In this document: piece by piece, positions 25,796 to 37,399 of the stretch
Position numbering within the stretch: position 1 is the stretch's first letter
Layout: each line of letters starts with the position of its first letter
Origin: Stomorhina lunata
Lineage: Eukaryota > Arthropoda > Insecta > Diptera > Rhiniidae
NCBI GenBank assembly: GCA_933228675.1
Contig: OW121744.1
Coordinates: 23,028,640 to 23,092,639, forward strand
Reading direction: 5' to 3'
DNA: 64,000 nt
Position numbers and translations under genes: made by a program
The notes under the pieces: model-generated
What the model was told of the DNA's origin: nothing
Seen by the model: only the letters and a program-made list of their open reading frames with translations
Database searches by the model: none

Positions 25796-26542
25796 TTTAT
25801 TCAAAAATGCCATTTTAAAGTGCAGTCTGTTATCTTTTAAATCATTCTTTTAAATCGGGTACAAAGTAGCTAAGCTACGGTCCGATAAGTTGAGGAATCT
25901 AGTTAAAATCTTATTTTGCTTATAACTCCTAAACTTTTTTTTCACGATTTGTCATATACTCATTAAGGGGTACAACCCATGCTAGGTCGTTTCCCGAGCT
26001 TTTTTTTAGTGTATCTAAGTGTTTTCTAATTTTCATCTGATTTTTTCGATATCTCGAATGTTTATAAACCAATTTTGAATCTGATATATAAAGGTCCATT
26101 CTTCAAGAGCTCAAAATACTAGATTTTAACATTCTCCTACCGATTCTGATTCGATTGGTATAACTTTACGATCAGTAATAAAAAAATTCAAATAGCAACT
26201 TATCAGAATTTTAAAACAAAACTATTTAAGCGCAAACAAATGTAAATGACAAGTTGGTATGGCGATCATGATTATATCAACTTTTGAACAAAATTTTATT
26301 TCTGCATTTGTATATTAATTTTATCAAGTAAAGATTCTATTGTCATCTGAAAAATTTTAAAACGATTGTGCATAAATAAAATTAATATTAACAATATCCA
26401 ATTGCCTTATTAAACCGCCCTCGTATACATATGCAAACACTTAAGTATTTGCTTTTAATTATTAAATTTTAACAACCTGTCAGCATAACCCCAAAAGCTA
26501 ATAGGAATAGTTTGTTTTATGCATAATTTAAAGATATATAAA
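25796..26542. other. AT-rich spacer
   Basis: Less repetitive sequence between satellite block 4 and element A3. I see no ORF with coding character and no transposon ends. Confidence 0.5.
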
Positions 26543-28374
26543 AACAAGTAAGAGTGTTATATTCGGCTGTGCCGAATCTTATATACCCACCATCAAGTTG
26601 TGTTAAATTTAGAAACATATCTCATATATATACGAGGGTGCAGCAAATTCAAAACGTGGACCAAATTGGAAAAAAGTTGTTACGCTAGTTGTCATTGTTG
26701 GTAAAATATTTGGAATAACTTCGGTTGCAGTAGCTTTATAGTTCAACATTCAAAAGTATGTAAGTGGTTTCCCTAGTATTTATTTACTTTGAACAAAATT
26801 CGTTATCACAACCGGGTATGGTTTTACATTAATAAGTTGTTAAATACTTTTCCTTAAGCTTAACATTTAGTTAGGATAAAGAAGTTGATAGTAATACGAC
26901 TGGTCCATATATTTTGTAAGGAGGTCCTAATGCATCTACCATATACAAATCTTAATATGCTGCTTGTACCTCCGAATCTTTTTAATTGTAGATATAAAAA
27001 GGGGATGTAATATATATATAAGAATTATAGCCAAATGTTGACCGATTGTAACAAAATTTTACACACTGGTTGGTATTTATGTAAAGCTTATTTTTGCAAA
27101 ATTTAGTGGCAATAGCTATCACAGTTTCTAATTTAATAGCTTTTAACTGGTCCTTGCTAAATATTTTTTGGTTTCCGGGAGTGTATTTTATATGAGAGTT
27201 ATAGTCAAATATGGACCGATTCCTATAAAATTTGATATACTGACCAATAGTTGTATAAAACTTCTCTATACTAAATTTAGTCATCATAGCTATTACAATT
27301 GTATTCAATTTATCAGCATTCATGTGTTTCCCGGGGCGGGGTTATATGGGAGCTCTAACTAAATGTGAACCGATTTTGCCCATTTTCAGTATACAACTTT
27401 TGTTACATATCAGAAATACTTTTGTAAAATTTTGTCTCTCTAGCTTTTATAGTTAAGGAGCTGTCGTGCTTTTATCTGACGGACAGACGGACATAAATCT
27501 CCTTTCCTTTTTGTATTTTTGTGTTTCTGTAAGTTTTTTATATGGGAGCTATGGTCAAATGGTGACTGATTGTAACAAAATTTTGCACACTGGCTGGCAT
27601 TCACATAAGACTTGCTTTTGTAAAATTTTGTTGCTATAGCCCTTTCAGTTAAGGCGCTATCGCGCTTTTATCTAACAGACAGACGGACATAAACCCCCTT
27701 TTCTTTTTGTATTTTTGTGTTTCCGTAAGTTCTTTACATGGGAGCTATGGTCAAATGGTGACCGATTGTGACAAAATTTTGCACACTGGCTGGTATTCAC
27801 ATAAAACTTATTAGTGCTAAATTTGGTGGCGAAAGCTATTACATTTAAGCATTTATTGGCATTTAAGTGAATTTCAGGTGGAATTTAGGCTGTTTCCGTA
27901 TGTTTTTTATATGGGAGCTATGGTTAAATGTGAACCGATTTCGATGAAATTTTACATGCTGCCTAGTGCTTATGGAAAACTTCTAGATACCAAATTTTGT
28001 CATCATAGCTATTATAATTTGTCAGTTATTAGCAAATAAGCGACTAGCCCAGACGAGGTTATACGGGAGCTATGGTCAAATGTTAACCGATTTTGCCCAA
28101 TTTCAATACCAAAATTTTCTCATAAATGAGGAATGTTTTTGCTAAGTTTCAGTGAGCTAGCTCCTTTCGTTTAGGCGTTATCGTGATTTCAACAGACAGA
28201 CAGACAGACAGACGGACAGACAGACGGACAGACAGACGGACATCGCTCAATCGTCTTAGAATTTTATAAGGATTCAGAATATATATCGTTTTTGAGTTTT
28301 GAGCCAATATTAAGGAAATTACAAACGGAATGACAATCTCAATATACCCCCCATTCTTTTTGATGGTGGGTATA
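26543..28374 (-). mobile_element. Family A Helentron-like element, full-length copy A3
   Basis: About 1832 bp in reverse orientation, nearly the same length as A1. The 3' tail and hairpin lie at 26543-26580 (AACAAGTAAGAGTGTTATAT then TCGGCTGTGCCGA), followed by TATACCCACCATCAA. The 5' end is TGATGGTGGGTATA at 28361-28374. The (GTCY)n tract lies near 28192-28240. The interior carries the same ordered phrases as A1, including paired GGAGCTATGGTCAAATG units. The ORFs inside are incidental. Confidence 0.85.
28192..28240 (-). repeat. (GTCY)n microsatellite of element A3
   Basis: GACA and GACG tetranucleotides, the reverse complement of the GTCY tract of A1, at the matching internal position. Confidence 0.9.
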
Positions 28375-29069
28375 AAAATGATAGGAAAACTGCCTGTCAT
28401 TAGCATAAAACTAAATTAACCAAGGAAATATGTTCCTTTTTATAACACATATCTCGTATACATATACACCAACATTTGATGTTTATTTAACAAATTTTAT
28501 AGTGCGCGATTCGTTTTTATGTCATGACCGCTTTCACAATCCATCACAAGGATTTTATTTGAAATCCTAGAAATTTGCATTTTATAATAGAAAAGCATCT
28601 GCACATGAGTGCTTCTTACATTTTAAAACTTTTGTTGATTTTAATTTATTTCTTTTTGAATAAAAACAAAACAATTAACATGCTTTTTCATGCGTAACCT
28701 TCAAAATGTGTACGTGATTTATTTAATAGTGGGGCAAGTAAAAAAAAAATATTCAAGACAGGAAAACACACAACGGGATCTATTATAGAAAGCCTTTAAA
28801 ATTTAAAATTATACTAAGATCGGCGCTATCCAGTGTAAATATTTATAAGAGTTCTTTTGAAACTTTGGCGTTATTTAAGATACAACATCTTCTCATGGCT
28901 TAATACAGGGTATCAGCTGTCTGTCGGACTGTAACATATGACCAAAGATAAGGAGCCCATACAACCAGGAGCCAAAGACTTTTTGTAATTTTTGTAAATA
29001 TCACGATTATCAATGAAACTCGTGAAAATAAGTATTTAAAGCACTCAAATGAGATTTGGATGTTAGATA
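28375..29069. other. AT-rich spacer
   Basis: Non-repetitive sequence between element A3 and the large satellite block 5. No gene or RNA motif is supported. Confidence 0.5.
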
Positions 29070-29345
29070 AAAAACTTTTTCTTTAGAAAAATTTTCCATA
29101 AAAATTATTCTATCCAAAATTTTTTGATAAAAAAATTTGCTATAGAAAAATTTTTAATAAAAAACTTTTCTATAGAAAAATTTTTGGTAAAAAAATTTTC
29201 TATAGAGAAATTGTTGATAAAGTTTTCTATAAAAAAAATTTTACATAGAAAAATTTTCGATAAAAAAATTTTTCTATTGAAAAATTTTCGATAAAAAATT
29301 TTCCTATGGAAAGATTTTTGATAAAAAAATTTTTCTATAGAAAAA

Positions 29346-29940
29346 CTTTCGATAAATAGGCCTAATTTTCTATAGAAAAGTTGTCAATAGGCCTAGCTTT
29401 CTATAGAAAAGTTGACGATAGGCCTAGTTTTCTATTGAAAATTAGACGAAAAGCCTAGTTTTCTATAGAAAATTTGACGATAGGCCTAGTTTTCTATAGA
29501 AAAGTTGGCGATAGGCCTAGTTTTCTATTGACAAGTTGACGATAGGCCTAGTTTTCTATAGAAAAGTTGTCGATAGACCTAGTTTCTATAGAAAAGTAGA
29601 CGATAGTCCAAGTTTTCTATAGAAAAGTTGACGACAGTCCAAGTTTTCTATAGAAAAGTTGCCGATAGTCCAAGTTTTTTATAGAAAAGTTGACGATAGT
29701 CCAAGTTTTCTATAGAAAAGCTGACGAAAGTCCAAGTTTTCTATAGAAAAGTTGACGTTAGTCCAAGTTTTTTATAGAAAAGTTGACGTTAGTCAAAGTT
29801 TTCTATAGAAAAGATGACGATAATCCAAGTTTTCTGTAGAAAAGTTGACGATAGTTCAAATTTTCTATAGAAAAGTTGACGAAAGTCCAAGTTTTCTATA
29901 GAAAAGTATACGATAGTCTAAGTTTTCTATAGAAAAGTTG
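29346..29940 (+). repeat. GACGATAGGCCTAG / GACGATAGTCCAAG monomer zone, left arm of block 5
   Basis: About 19 monomers of 31 bp. The first eight or so carry TAGGCCTAG. From about 29590 the spacer is TAGTCCAAG, differing at the GGCC palindrome. The second form is the one found inverted at 32310-32800. Confidence 0.9.
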
Positions 29941-30224
29941 AAAATTTTTCTATAGCAAAGTTTTCGTTAAAAAAATTTTTCTATAGAAAAATTTTCGATA
30001 AAAAAATTTTCTATAGAAAAATTTTCAATAAAAAAATTTTTCTACAAAAAAGTTTTCGATAAAAAAATTTTCTATAGAAAAGTTTTCGATAAAAAAATGT
30101 TTCTATAGAAGTTTTCGATAAAAAAATTTTTCTATAGAAAAATTTTCGTTAAAAAAATGTTTCTATAGAAAAAGTTTTCGATAAAAATTTCTATAGAAAA
30201 ATTTTCTATAAAAAAATTTTTCCA

Positions 30225-31725
30225 TAGAAAAATTTTCGTTAAAAAAAATTTTCTATAGAAAAATTTTCGTTAAAAAAATTTTTCTATAGAAAAATTTTCG
30301 TTAAAAAAATTTTTCTATAGAAAAATTTTCGTTAAAAAAATTTTTCTATAGAAAAATTTTCGTTAAAAAAATTTTTCTATAGAAAAATTTTCGTTAAAAA
30401 AATTTTTCTATAAAAAAATTTTCGTTAAAAAAATTTTTCTATAGAAAAATTTTCGTTAAAAAAATTTTTCTATAGAAAAATTTTCGTTAAAAAAATTTTT
30501 CTATAGAAAAATTTTCGTTAAAAAAATTTTTCTATAGAAAAATTTTCGTTAAAAAAATTTTTCTATAGAAAAATTTTCGTTAAAAAAATTTTTCTATAGA
30601 AAAATTTTCGTTAAAAAAATTTTTCTATAGAAAAATTTTCGTTAAAAAAATTTTTCTATAGAAAAATTTTCGTTAAAAAAATTTTTCTATAGAAAAATTT
30701 TCGTTAAAAAAATTTTTCTATAGAAAAATTTTCGTTAAAAAAATTTTTCTATAGAAAAATTTTCGTTAAAAAAAATTTTTCTATAGAAAAATTTTCGTTA
30801 AAAAAATTTTTCTATAGAAAAATTTTCGTTAAAAAAATTTTTCTATAGAAAAATTTTCGTTAAAAAAATTTTTCTATAGAAAAATTTTCGTTAAAAAAAT
30901 TTTTCTATAGAAAAATTTTCGTTAAAAAAATTTTTCTATAGAAAAATTTTCGTTAAAAAAATTTTTCTATAGAAAAATTTTCGTTAAAAAAATTTTTCTA
31001 TAGAAAAATTTTCGTTAAAAAAATTTTTCTATAGAAAAATTTTCGTTAAAAAAATTTTTCTATAGAAAAATTTTCGTTAAAAAAATTTTTCTATAGAAAA
31101 ATTTTCGTTAAAAAAATTTTTCTATAGAAAAATTTTCGTTAAAAAAATTTTTCTATAGAAAAATTTTCGTTAAAAAAATTTTTCTATAGAAAAATTTTCG
31201 TTAAAAAAATTTTTCTATAGAAAAATTTTCGTTAAAAAAATTTTTCTATAGAAAAATTTTCGTTAAAAAAATTTTTCTATAGAAAAATTTTCGTTAAAAA
31301 AATTTTTCTATAGAAAAATTTTCGTTAAAAAAATTTTTCTATAGAAAAATTTTCGTTAAAAAAATTTTTCTATAGAAAAATTTTCGTTAAAAAAATTTTT
31401 CTATAGAAAAATTTTCGTTAAAAAAATTTTTCTATAAAAAAATTTTCGTTAAAAAAATTTTTCTATAGGAAAATTTTCGTTAAAAAAATTTTTCTATAGA
31501 AAAATTTTCGTTAAAAAAATTTTTCTATAGAAAAATTTTCGTTAAAAAAATTTTTCTATAGAAAAATTTTCGTTAAAAAAATTTTTCTATAGAAAAATTT
31601 TTCTATAGAAAAATTTTCGTTAAAAAAATTTTTCTATAGAAAAATTTTCGTTAAAAAAATTTTTCTATAGAAAAATTTTCGTTAAAAAAATTTTTCTATA
31701 GAAAAATTTTCGTTAAAAAAATTTT
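30225..31725 (+). repeat. Homogenised 31 bp core array of block 5
   Basis: About 48 consecutive monomers of TTTTCTATAGAAAAA plus TTTTCGTTAAAAAAAT with very few differences. A G-to-A change at 30413 recurs at 31437, an extra A lies near 30769, GAAAA becomes GGAAA near 31469, and there is a shortened monomer near 31590. Each monomer holds a 24 bp perfect palindrome centred on CTATAG. Confidence 0.95.
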
Positions 31726-32309
31726 CTATAGAAAAATTTTCGTTAAAAAATTTTTTCTATAGGAAAATTTTCTTTAAAAAATTTTTCTATAGAAAAATTT
31801 TCGTTAGAAAAATTTTTCTATAGAAAAATTTTCTTTAAAAAATTTTTCTATAGAAAAATTTTCGTTAAAAAAATTTTTCGTTAAAAAAATTTTTCTATAG
31901 AAAAATTTTCGTTAAAAAAAAATTTCTATAAAAAAATTTTCGTTAAAAAAATTTTCTATAGAAAAATTTTCGTTAAAAAAATTTTTCTATAGAAAAATTT
32001 CCGTTAAAAAAATGTTTCTATAGAAAAATTTTCGTCAAAAAAATTTTTCTATAAAAAACTTTTCGATAAAAAAATTTCTATAGAAAAATTTCTATAAAAA
32101 AATTTCTATAGAAAAATTTTCGATAAAATAATTTTTCTATAGAAAAATTTTCGTTGAAAAAATTTTTCTATGGAAAAATTTTCGTAAAAAAAATTTTTCT
32201 ATGGAAAAATTTTCGTTAAAAAAATTTTTCTATGGAAAAATTTTCGTTATAAAAATTTTTCCATGGAAAAATTTTCGTTCAAAAAATATTTCTATAGAAA
32301 AATGTTTAA

Positions 32310-32800
32310 TTTTTCTGTAGAAAACTTAGCATATCGTCATTTTTTCTATAGAAAACTTGGCATTTCGTCATCTCTTCTATAGAAAACATGGACTTTCGTC
32401 AACTTTTCTATAAAAAACTTGGACTATCGTCAACTTTTCTATAAAAAACTTGGACTATCGTCAACTATTCTATAGAAAAATTTGACTTTCTTCAACTTTT
32501 CTTTAGAAAACTTGGGCTGTTATCAACTTTTCTATAGAAAATTGCACTATCGTCAACTTTTCTTTAAAAAACTTAAACTGTCGTACACATTTCTATAGAA
32601 AACTTGGACTATCGTCAACTTTTCTAGAGAAAACTTAGATTGTCGTCATCTTTTCTATAGAAAACTTGGATTATCGTCAACTTTTCTATAGAAAACTTGG
32701 ACTATCGTCAACTTTTCTATAGAAAACTTGGACTATCGTCGACTTTAAAAAGAAAACTTGGACTATAGTAAATTTTCCTATACAAAATGTTGCCCTTTAG
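32310..32800 (-). repeat. Inverted GTCCAAG monomer zone, right arm of block 5
   Basis: About 16 monomers reading CTTGGACTATCGTCAACTTT on the plus strand, i.e. the reverse complement of the 29590-29940 monomers. Monomers here are more mutated than in the centre of the block. Confidence 0.9.
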
Positions 32801-32810
32801 TCACCTTTTT

Positions 32811-33576
32811 CATAGAGTACATTAAGTAGATTTACTGTTTCAATTTACTTTAAAAGTTGTTGACAAAAAGCTCGTACAAAAATATGATTATGAATAAACT
32901 AGAAACTTATATGATTTATGAAAATTTAATATTAAATATTCAAATCTTCTTGTTTTTTGTTAAAAATTCAGAATATTTATGAAGAATTTGAAATTTGTGT
33001 AAAGGTATATGTATACATTTTGCATAAAATATATGTTCTAACATATATATTTTATTTAATATGTACATATACATATACTATGTATGTACCTTTATTCAAA
33101 TTCAACATTCATACACATACTCTTAAAGATACTTCAATGGAGCCGTATACTTTATATTTACTTCAATACAAAATCTTTTATTACTCATACGCATAGGAGT
33201 TCATGTAACTCAAGCCAATCAGTTTATATGTATAAGAAGATTACATCTTTATAAGTCTTTTATTAAATTGTTATTGATTATTTTATTTTATTTAACATAA
33301 AAAACCAAACTTTATTAAACAAAAGAACTTTTAATTAAATTTCTTTGAAAATATTATATTATATTACACTCAAACCGGAAAAAACTATAATAGTCCGATC
33401 ATGTAGTAATTAATTTATTGTATTGTTATTTTAAATTATATTTTATTTAATTAAATGAAGAGATAAATTAATTATTTATGTTCAATAAGAACAAATTGGC
33501 AAACTTCATCAAGTTCTCTACAGAAACATCAACTTTTCTATAATCTTTGAATTTTTATAATAAAGTTGACAAAAGT
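32811..33576. other. AT-rich spacer between satellite blocks 5 and 6
   Basis: TATA/CATA simple sequence around 33000-33120 and unique AT-rich sequence elsewhere. The ORF at 32957-33196 is low-complexity and tyrosine-rich, with no recognisable domain. Confidence 0.5.
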
Positions 33577-34320
33577 CAGTCGATTGGACTAGTTTTCTAT
33601 AGAAAAGTTGACGATAGGCCTAGTTTTCTATAGAAAAGTTGACGATAGGCCTAGTTTTCTATAGAAAAGTTGACGATAGGCCTAGTTTTCTATAGAAAAG
33701 TTGACGATAGGCCTAGTTTTCTATAGAAAAGTTGACGATAGGCCTAGTTTTCTATAGAAAAGTTGACGATAGGCCTAGTTTTCTATAGAAAAGTTGACGA
33801 TAGGCCTAGTTTTCTATAGAAAAGTTGACGATAGGCCTAGTTTTCTATAGAAAAGTTGACGATAGGCCTAGTTTTCTATAGAAAAGTTGACTATAGGCCT
33901 AGCTTTCTATAGAAAAGTTGACGATAGGCCTAGTTTTCTATAGAAAAGTTGACGATAGGCCTAGTTTTCTATAGAAAAGTTGACGATAGGCCTAGTTTTC
34001 TATAGAAAAGTTGACGATAGGCCTAGTTTTCTATAGAAAAGTTGACGAAAGGCCTAGTTTTCTATAGAAAAGTTGACGATAGGCCTAGTTTTCTATAGAA
34101 AAGTTGACGATAGGCCTAGTTTTCTATAGAAAAGTTGACGATAGGCCTAGTTTTCTATAGAAAAGTTGACGATAGGCCTAGTTTTCAATAGAAAAGTTGA
34201 CGATAGGCCTAGTTTTCTATAGAAAAGTTGACGATAGGCCTAGTTTTCTATAGAAAAGTTGACGATAGGCCTAGTTTTCTATAGAAAAGTTGACGATAGG
34301 CCTAGTTTTCTATAGAAAAG
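33577..34320 (+). repeat. Homogeneous 31 bp GGCCTAG satellite, block 6
   Basis: 24 copies of a 31 bp monomer containing TTTTCTATAGAAAAG and TTGACGATAGGCCTAG. The first CTATAG is at 33597 and the last at 34310, a distance of exactly 23 x 31, so there is no net insertion or deletion. Only a few substitutions are seen: GACTATAGG near 33889, TAGCTTTC near 33900, GACGAAAGG near 34044 and TTTCAATAG near 34187. It ends abruptly at AAAAGTG. The same monomer forms the left arm of block 5. Confidence 0.97.
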
Positions 34321-35265
34321 TGTAACAGTATAACAGTAACAAATCGTGTAATAATTTTATTAAGTTATATTTTTTGTTGATTTGTTAAGAAAATATCATT
34401 GGTTATTTTTTTTATAGAAAATTTATTTTGCCCTTGTCATTTTATTTATTTAGGTTTTTTCTATGAATAAAGATTTAATGTTTTGCAAAAATATTTATTG
34501 AATGATTGAGTTTCAATGTATGTATATCATTGAAAATTTTTGCATGATTAAATTGAAAAGATATTTTATATTGAATATTTTAAAAATAAATTGTATATTT
34601 TTAGTATGAATGCAACGAAATGCAAAAAGTTGTTATTTCAGTATAAAATAACTATTGAGTATTATTTAAGTGGCTCGATGATTATTAACAACTCCATAAA
34701 GTTTCAATGAATTGAGGGAAGTTGACAATACGAGGACATAATTTTAAGAAATGTTTTTTAAATTTGTGTCCATAGGAAGACCATATAATAATTTTTCTAT
34801 GAGGAAAATCAAATTTGCAAAAGCTTTTCTTTATAAGTTTGAATGTTAGAAATTAAAAAAATTTTTGAAATTTTCCTAAAAAATATGCAAATTTTTTTCA
34901 AGCTAACGAAAAAAGTTTAACATAAGTTATTCTTATATTATTAAGTTTTTTGGTGAAAACAAATCTTTTAAAACAATTTGCTAACAATCTATCAATCCTT
35001 GACAGTTGCTTCGTTTTAGAAAACTTTATTGTTTGTTTTTACTATTTAATAATTAATTGATTTTGTTTTACCTTTTAACTCCGAAGTATTTATAAGTTTT
35101 TCTTGGAATTAAGATTAAATAATAATTTAGTGTTTAATTTACGTTAAACTTTGTTTAATTTTTCCTTAGACATTTCCTCAGTAAACAAGTAAATGTACGA
35201 TACAACTTTGCAGGAATTGACTTAAGTAATTACAGGTAAAGTTACAAGGAAAAATAGTTATTATC
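34321..35265. other. AT-rich spacer
   Basis: No tandem periodicity, gene or transposon end is seen between block 6 and element B3. Confidence 0.5.
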
Positions 35266-36050
35266 ACAAGTAAGAAAGTGCTATAGTCGGTCAAGCCCGA
35301 CCATACGATATCCTTTACCACTAAGGCCAAAGGTGTTCTTTTTCCCGTATAAAGACAAATATTTGCTAAATTTTGCCATCATATAAACATTTTCTCAAAA
35401 CTTATTTTTTTTAAGCTGTTTTCGTCATTTGGACTTATATGAGAGCTAGGGTCAAATGTGGACCAATTATCTCGAAATTTGGCAAATTGATTACAGTTGT
35501 TACAAAAATTATGTATGCAAAAAATAAACTGAAAATTCTCATTGTCTTCGGATTTAAGAGCGTTTTAGTGATTTTTGTCTCATTTAGTGCGTTTTTACAT
35601 ATAAGTTTGTATGAGAGCTATGGTCAAATGTGGACCAATTTCAAAATTTGATACAGTTGTGTTAGTTCACATAAGCAGTATTCGTTTTAAATTTCATGTA
35701 AAAATATTGATATTTATGGCCAATACATCAATTCCAGGAAGTGGGACCTATGGGAGATACCATAAATAATAGACCATTTTTGACGAATTTACAATAGCCA
35801 CGGTCCCACTATCAAAAAAATAATCTGTGCCAAATTTTATTATCTTTAGAATTGCGACCTATACTCTGATTACAAGGCATGAGGGTCCAGCCAGACGAAC
35901 GGACACACTGACATCTCTTAATCGTCTTAGAAAGTGATTCTAAGCCTATTGGTATACTAAAAGGTGGGTCTAAGGCAAATATTTTTATGCATTACATACA
36001 TCAGCACAAACTTATAATACCCTTTCCACTTATGGTGGTGAAGGGTATAA
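35266..36050 (-). mobile_element. Family B Helentron-like element, copy B3
   Basis: Reverse copy of about 785 bp. The tail and hairpin lie at 35266-35305 (ACAAGTAAGAAAGTGCTATA then GTCGGTCAAGCCCGAC). The 5' end has GTGGTGAAGGGTATA, ending at about 36050. It reads continuously through the point where B2 is interrupted, as TTTTGTCTCATTTAGTGCG near 35574-35592. It therefore supplies a second empty-site witness. The GTCY tract is decayed to CCAGCCAGACGAACGGACA near 35887. Confidence 0.85.
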
Positions 36051-36452
36051 TTATTGAGGTATATAAATCGAATCATGAGGCCCTGTGCTCCACTAGGAGT
36101 CAAGGATGTAAGAGGATGAATCGAATCATGGTCTGTTTTATTCTATTTTAAAAGTTTAGTGTTAGAGTGAAGATAGGGTCGCATGACCACGTATGTCTTT
36201 CGAATTGTTTGATTTACATTTTAGTTACCTTGTTAAACATTTTCTAAGAAGTTTAAGTTTTACTGACATTTCAATTAAATAAATTGTTTACTTTTTAGTT
36301 TTAAATGGAAATAGAAGATATTTTCCCACGAAAAACTAAATAAATATATCTTTGCCTCAAGTAATTATGTTGAAGTTGTAACTTGTTTTTGTAAACCTGA
36401 CCATTAGGGTGGGACATACTCTAAAAATCCGGAATCGATAATGAGGTTTTCA
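36051..36452. other. Spacer between B3 and the hAT-like element
   Basis: Mixed sequence without repeat or gene. TAGGGTGGGACA near 36404 resembles a transposon end, but no partner was found. Confidence 0.45.
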
Positions 36453-37399
36453 ATTCAGAGTAGGGTGTTTACTCGAGTTATGTTTGCTTGATTAATCGGA
36501 AAAATAAAATCGATTAATCGCTCGAGTAAATAAAAATGACTAATTTCAAATAAAGATTTATTTGAGTAATTTTTCACGAGTAATCGAATTACTCGAGTAA
36601 AAACATTTGCTTAATTTTATTAGTATTTTTTTCTAAATATTAATAAAATAAAACGACTAAAGTTTGTCTCAGTGTATTTCTTAACTGCTAAGATTTTTTG
36701 AAACAACGTTGGCCAAATAAAAAGCGTTTTTAAATGAAATTAAAGTTTTTAATCTGACAATGAGAATGTGCTTTAAGATTGTTAGTTTAGTATGCATTTT
36801 TTATTTTGAATGTATGTTGTTATTCCCCTGCCACGCAAATAATGGCCAACGTTTTTTTGAAATTATCTAGTGCCCATAATTTTTTAGATTAAGAAACATC
36901 ATTACTAACGATATATTCCATTTTATCCATCCATCCAATCAGGGTTTAAATTGTAAACCACATAAATCAATTATCTACCGTTCAAGGGTCAATTTTAATT
37001 AATAATTGATGGTTATACTATAGTTTATTTTAAGTAAACGAGGGTTTAAATATAGTCCATTTTCCATCATATGAAATAATCGTGGGTTTTAATATTGTCA
37101 ATTCTAAGCAATAATCGAGAGTTGTAATATAGTCTATTGAAGGTTTACTAATCGTAGATCTAAATATAGCTGGTTGTATGTTCAGAAACAATCGTTTACC
37201 ATAGATCAGTATAATTTTATTAAAAATAGCTTATGAAAAAATTTTACTCGAGATATTTTAAGACGAATATTTTACTCGATTTACTCGAGTAATTTTTGAC
37301 GACTAATTGAATTTCCGAGTAATTCAAAAACCCCATTTTCAAGTTATTTGATTACTCAAACAATTAAAAATCGAGTAAAATGAACACCTTAATTCAGAC
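36453..37399. mobile_element. hAT-like non-autonomous element with 8 bp target duplication
   Basis: The terminal inverted repeats are TAGGGTGTTTACTCGA on the left (36461) and AACACCTTA on the right (to 37391). The right end in reverse is TAAGGTGTTCATTTTACTCG. Direct repeats flank it: AATTCAGA at 36452-36459 and 37391-37398, or the one-mismatch 8-mer shifted by one base. Many ACTCGAGTAA-type motifs lie just inside both ends (36471-36600 and 37240-37385). The centre has about four decayed units around AATAATCGNGGGTTTAAATA (37030-37170). Short TAGGGTG-like ends with 8 bp duplications are typical of hAT elements. The length is about 930 bp and no transposase ORF is seen. Confidence 0.75.

Larger units (their letters stand above)
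29070..32810. repeat. CTATAG-core satellite block 5, layered 31 bp array
   Basis: 3.7 kb of 31 bp monomers in ordered zones. At 29070-29345 monomers have a TTCGATAAAAAA spacer. At 29346-29590 the spacer is GTTGACGATAGGCCTAG. At 29590-29940 it is GTTGACGATAGTCCAAG. At 29940-30225 the A/T spacer returns in decayed form. At 30225-31725 there is a nearly invariant core with TTTTCGTTAAAAAAA. At 31725-32305 it decays again. At 32310-32800 the GTCCAAG type reappears as its reverse complement (CTTGGACTATCGTCAACTTT). All zones keep TTTTCTATAGAAAA. No gene is present. Confidence 0.95.

Noticed and set aside
27168..27362. 64-codon ORF that resembles ORFs at 12259-12453 and, on the other strand, 8449-8715
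   Set aside because: The similarity between them is nucleotide similarity of family A copies; frames are not conserved as coding and no domain is seen.
30408..31437. A 1,024 bp (33-monomer) higher-order repeat suggested by one shared G-to-A variant
   Set aside because: Only one variant is shared; neighbouring variants do not recur at the same offset, so coincidence or gene conversion is as likely.
30225..31725. Possible CRISPR-like array (regular 31 bp period)
   Set aside because: There are no unique spacers; the whole period is repeated, the sequence is eukaryotic satellite and no cas-like gene is present.
36400..36420. TAGGGTGGGACA as another transposon end
   Set aside because: No inverted partner or target duplication was found.
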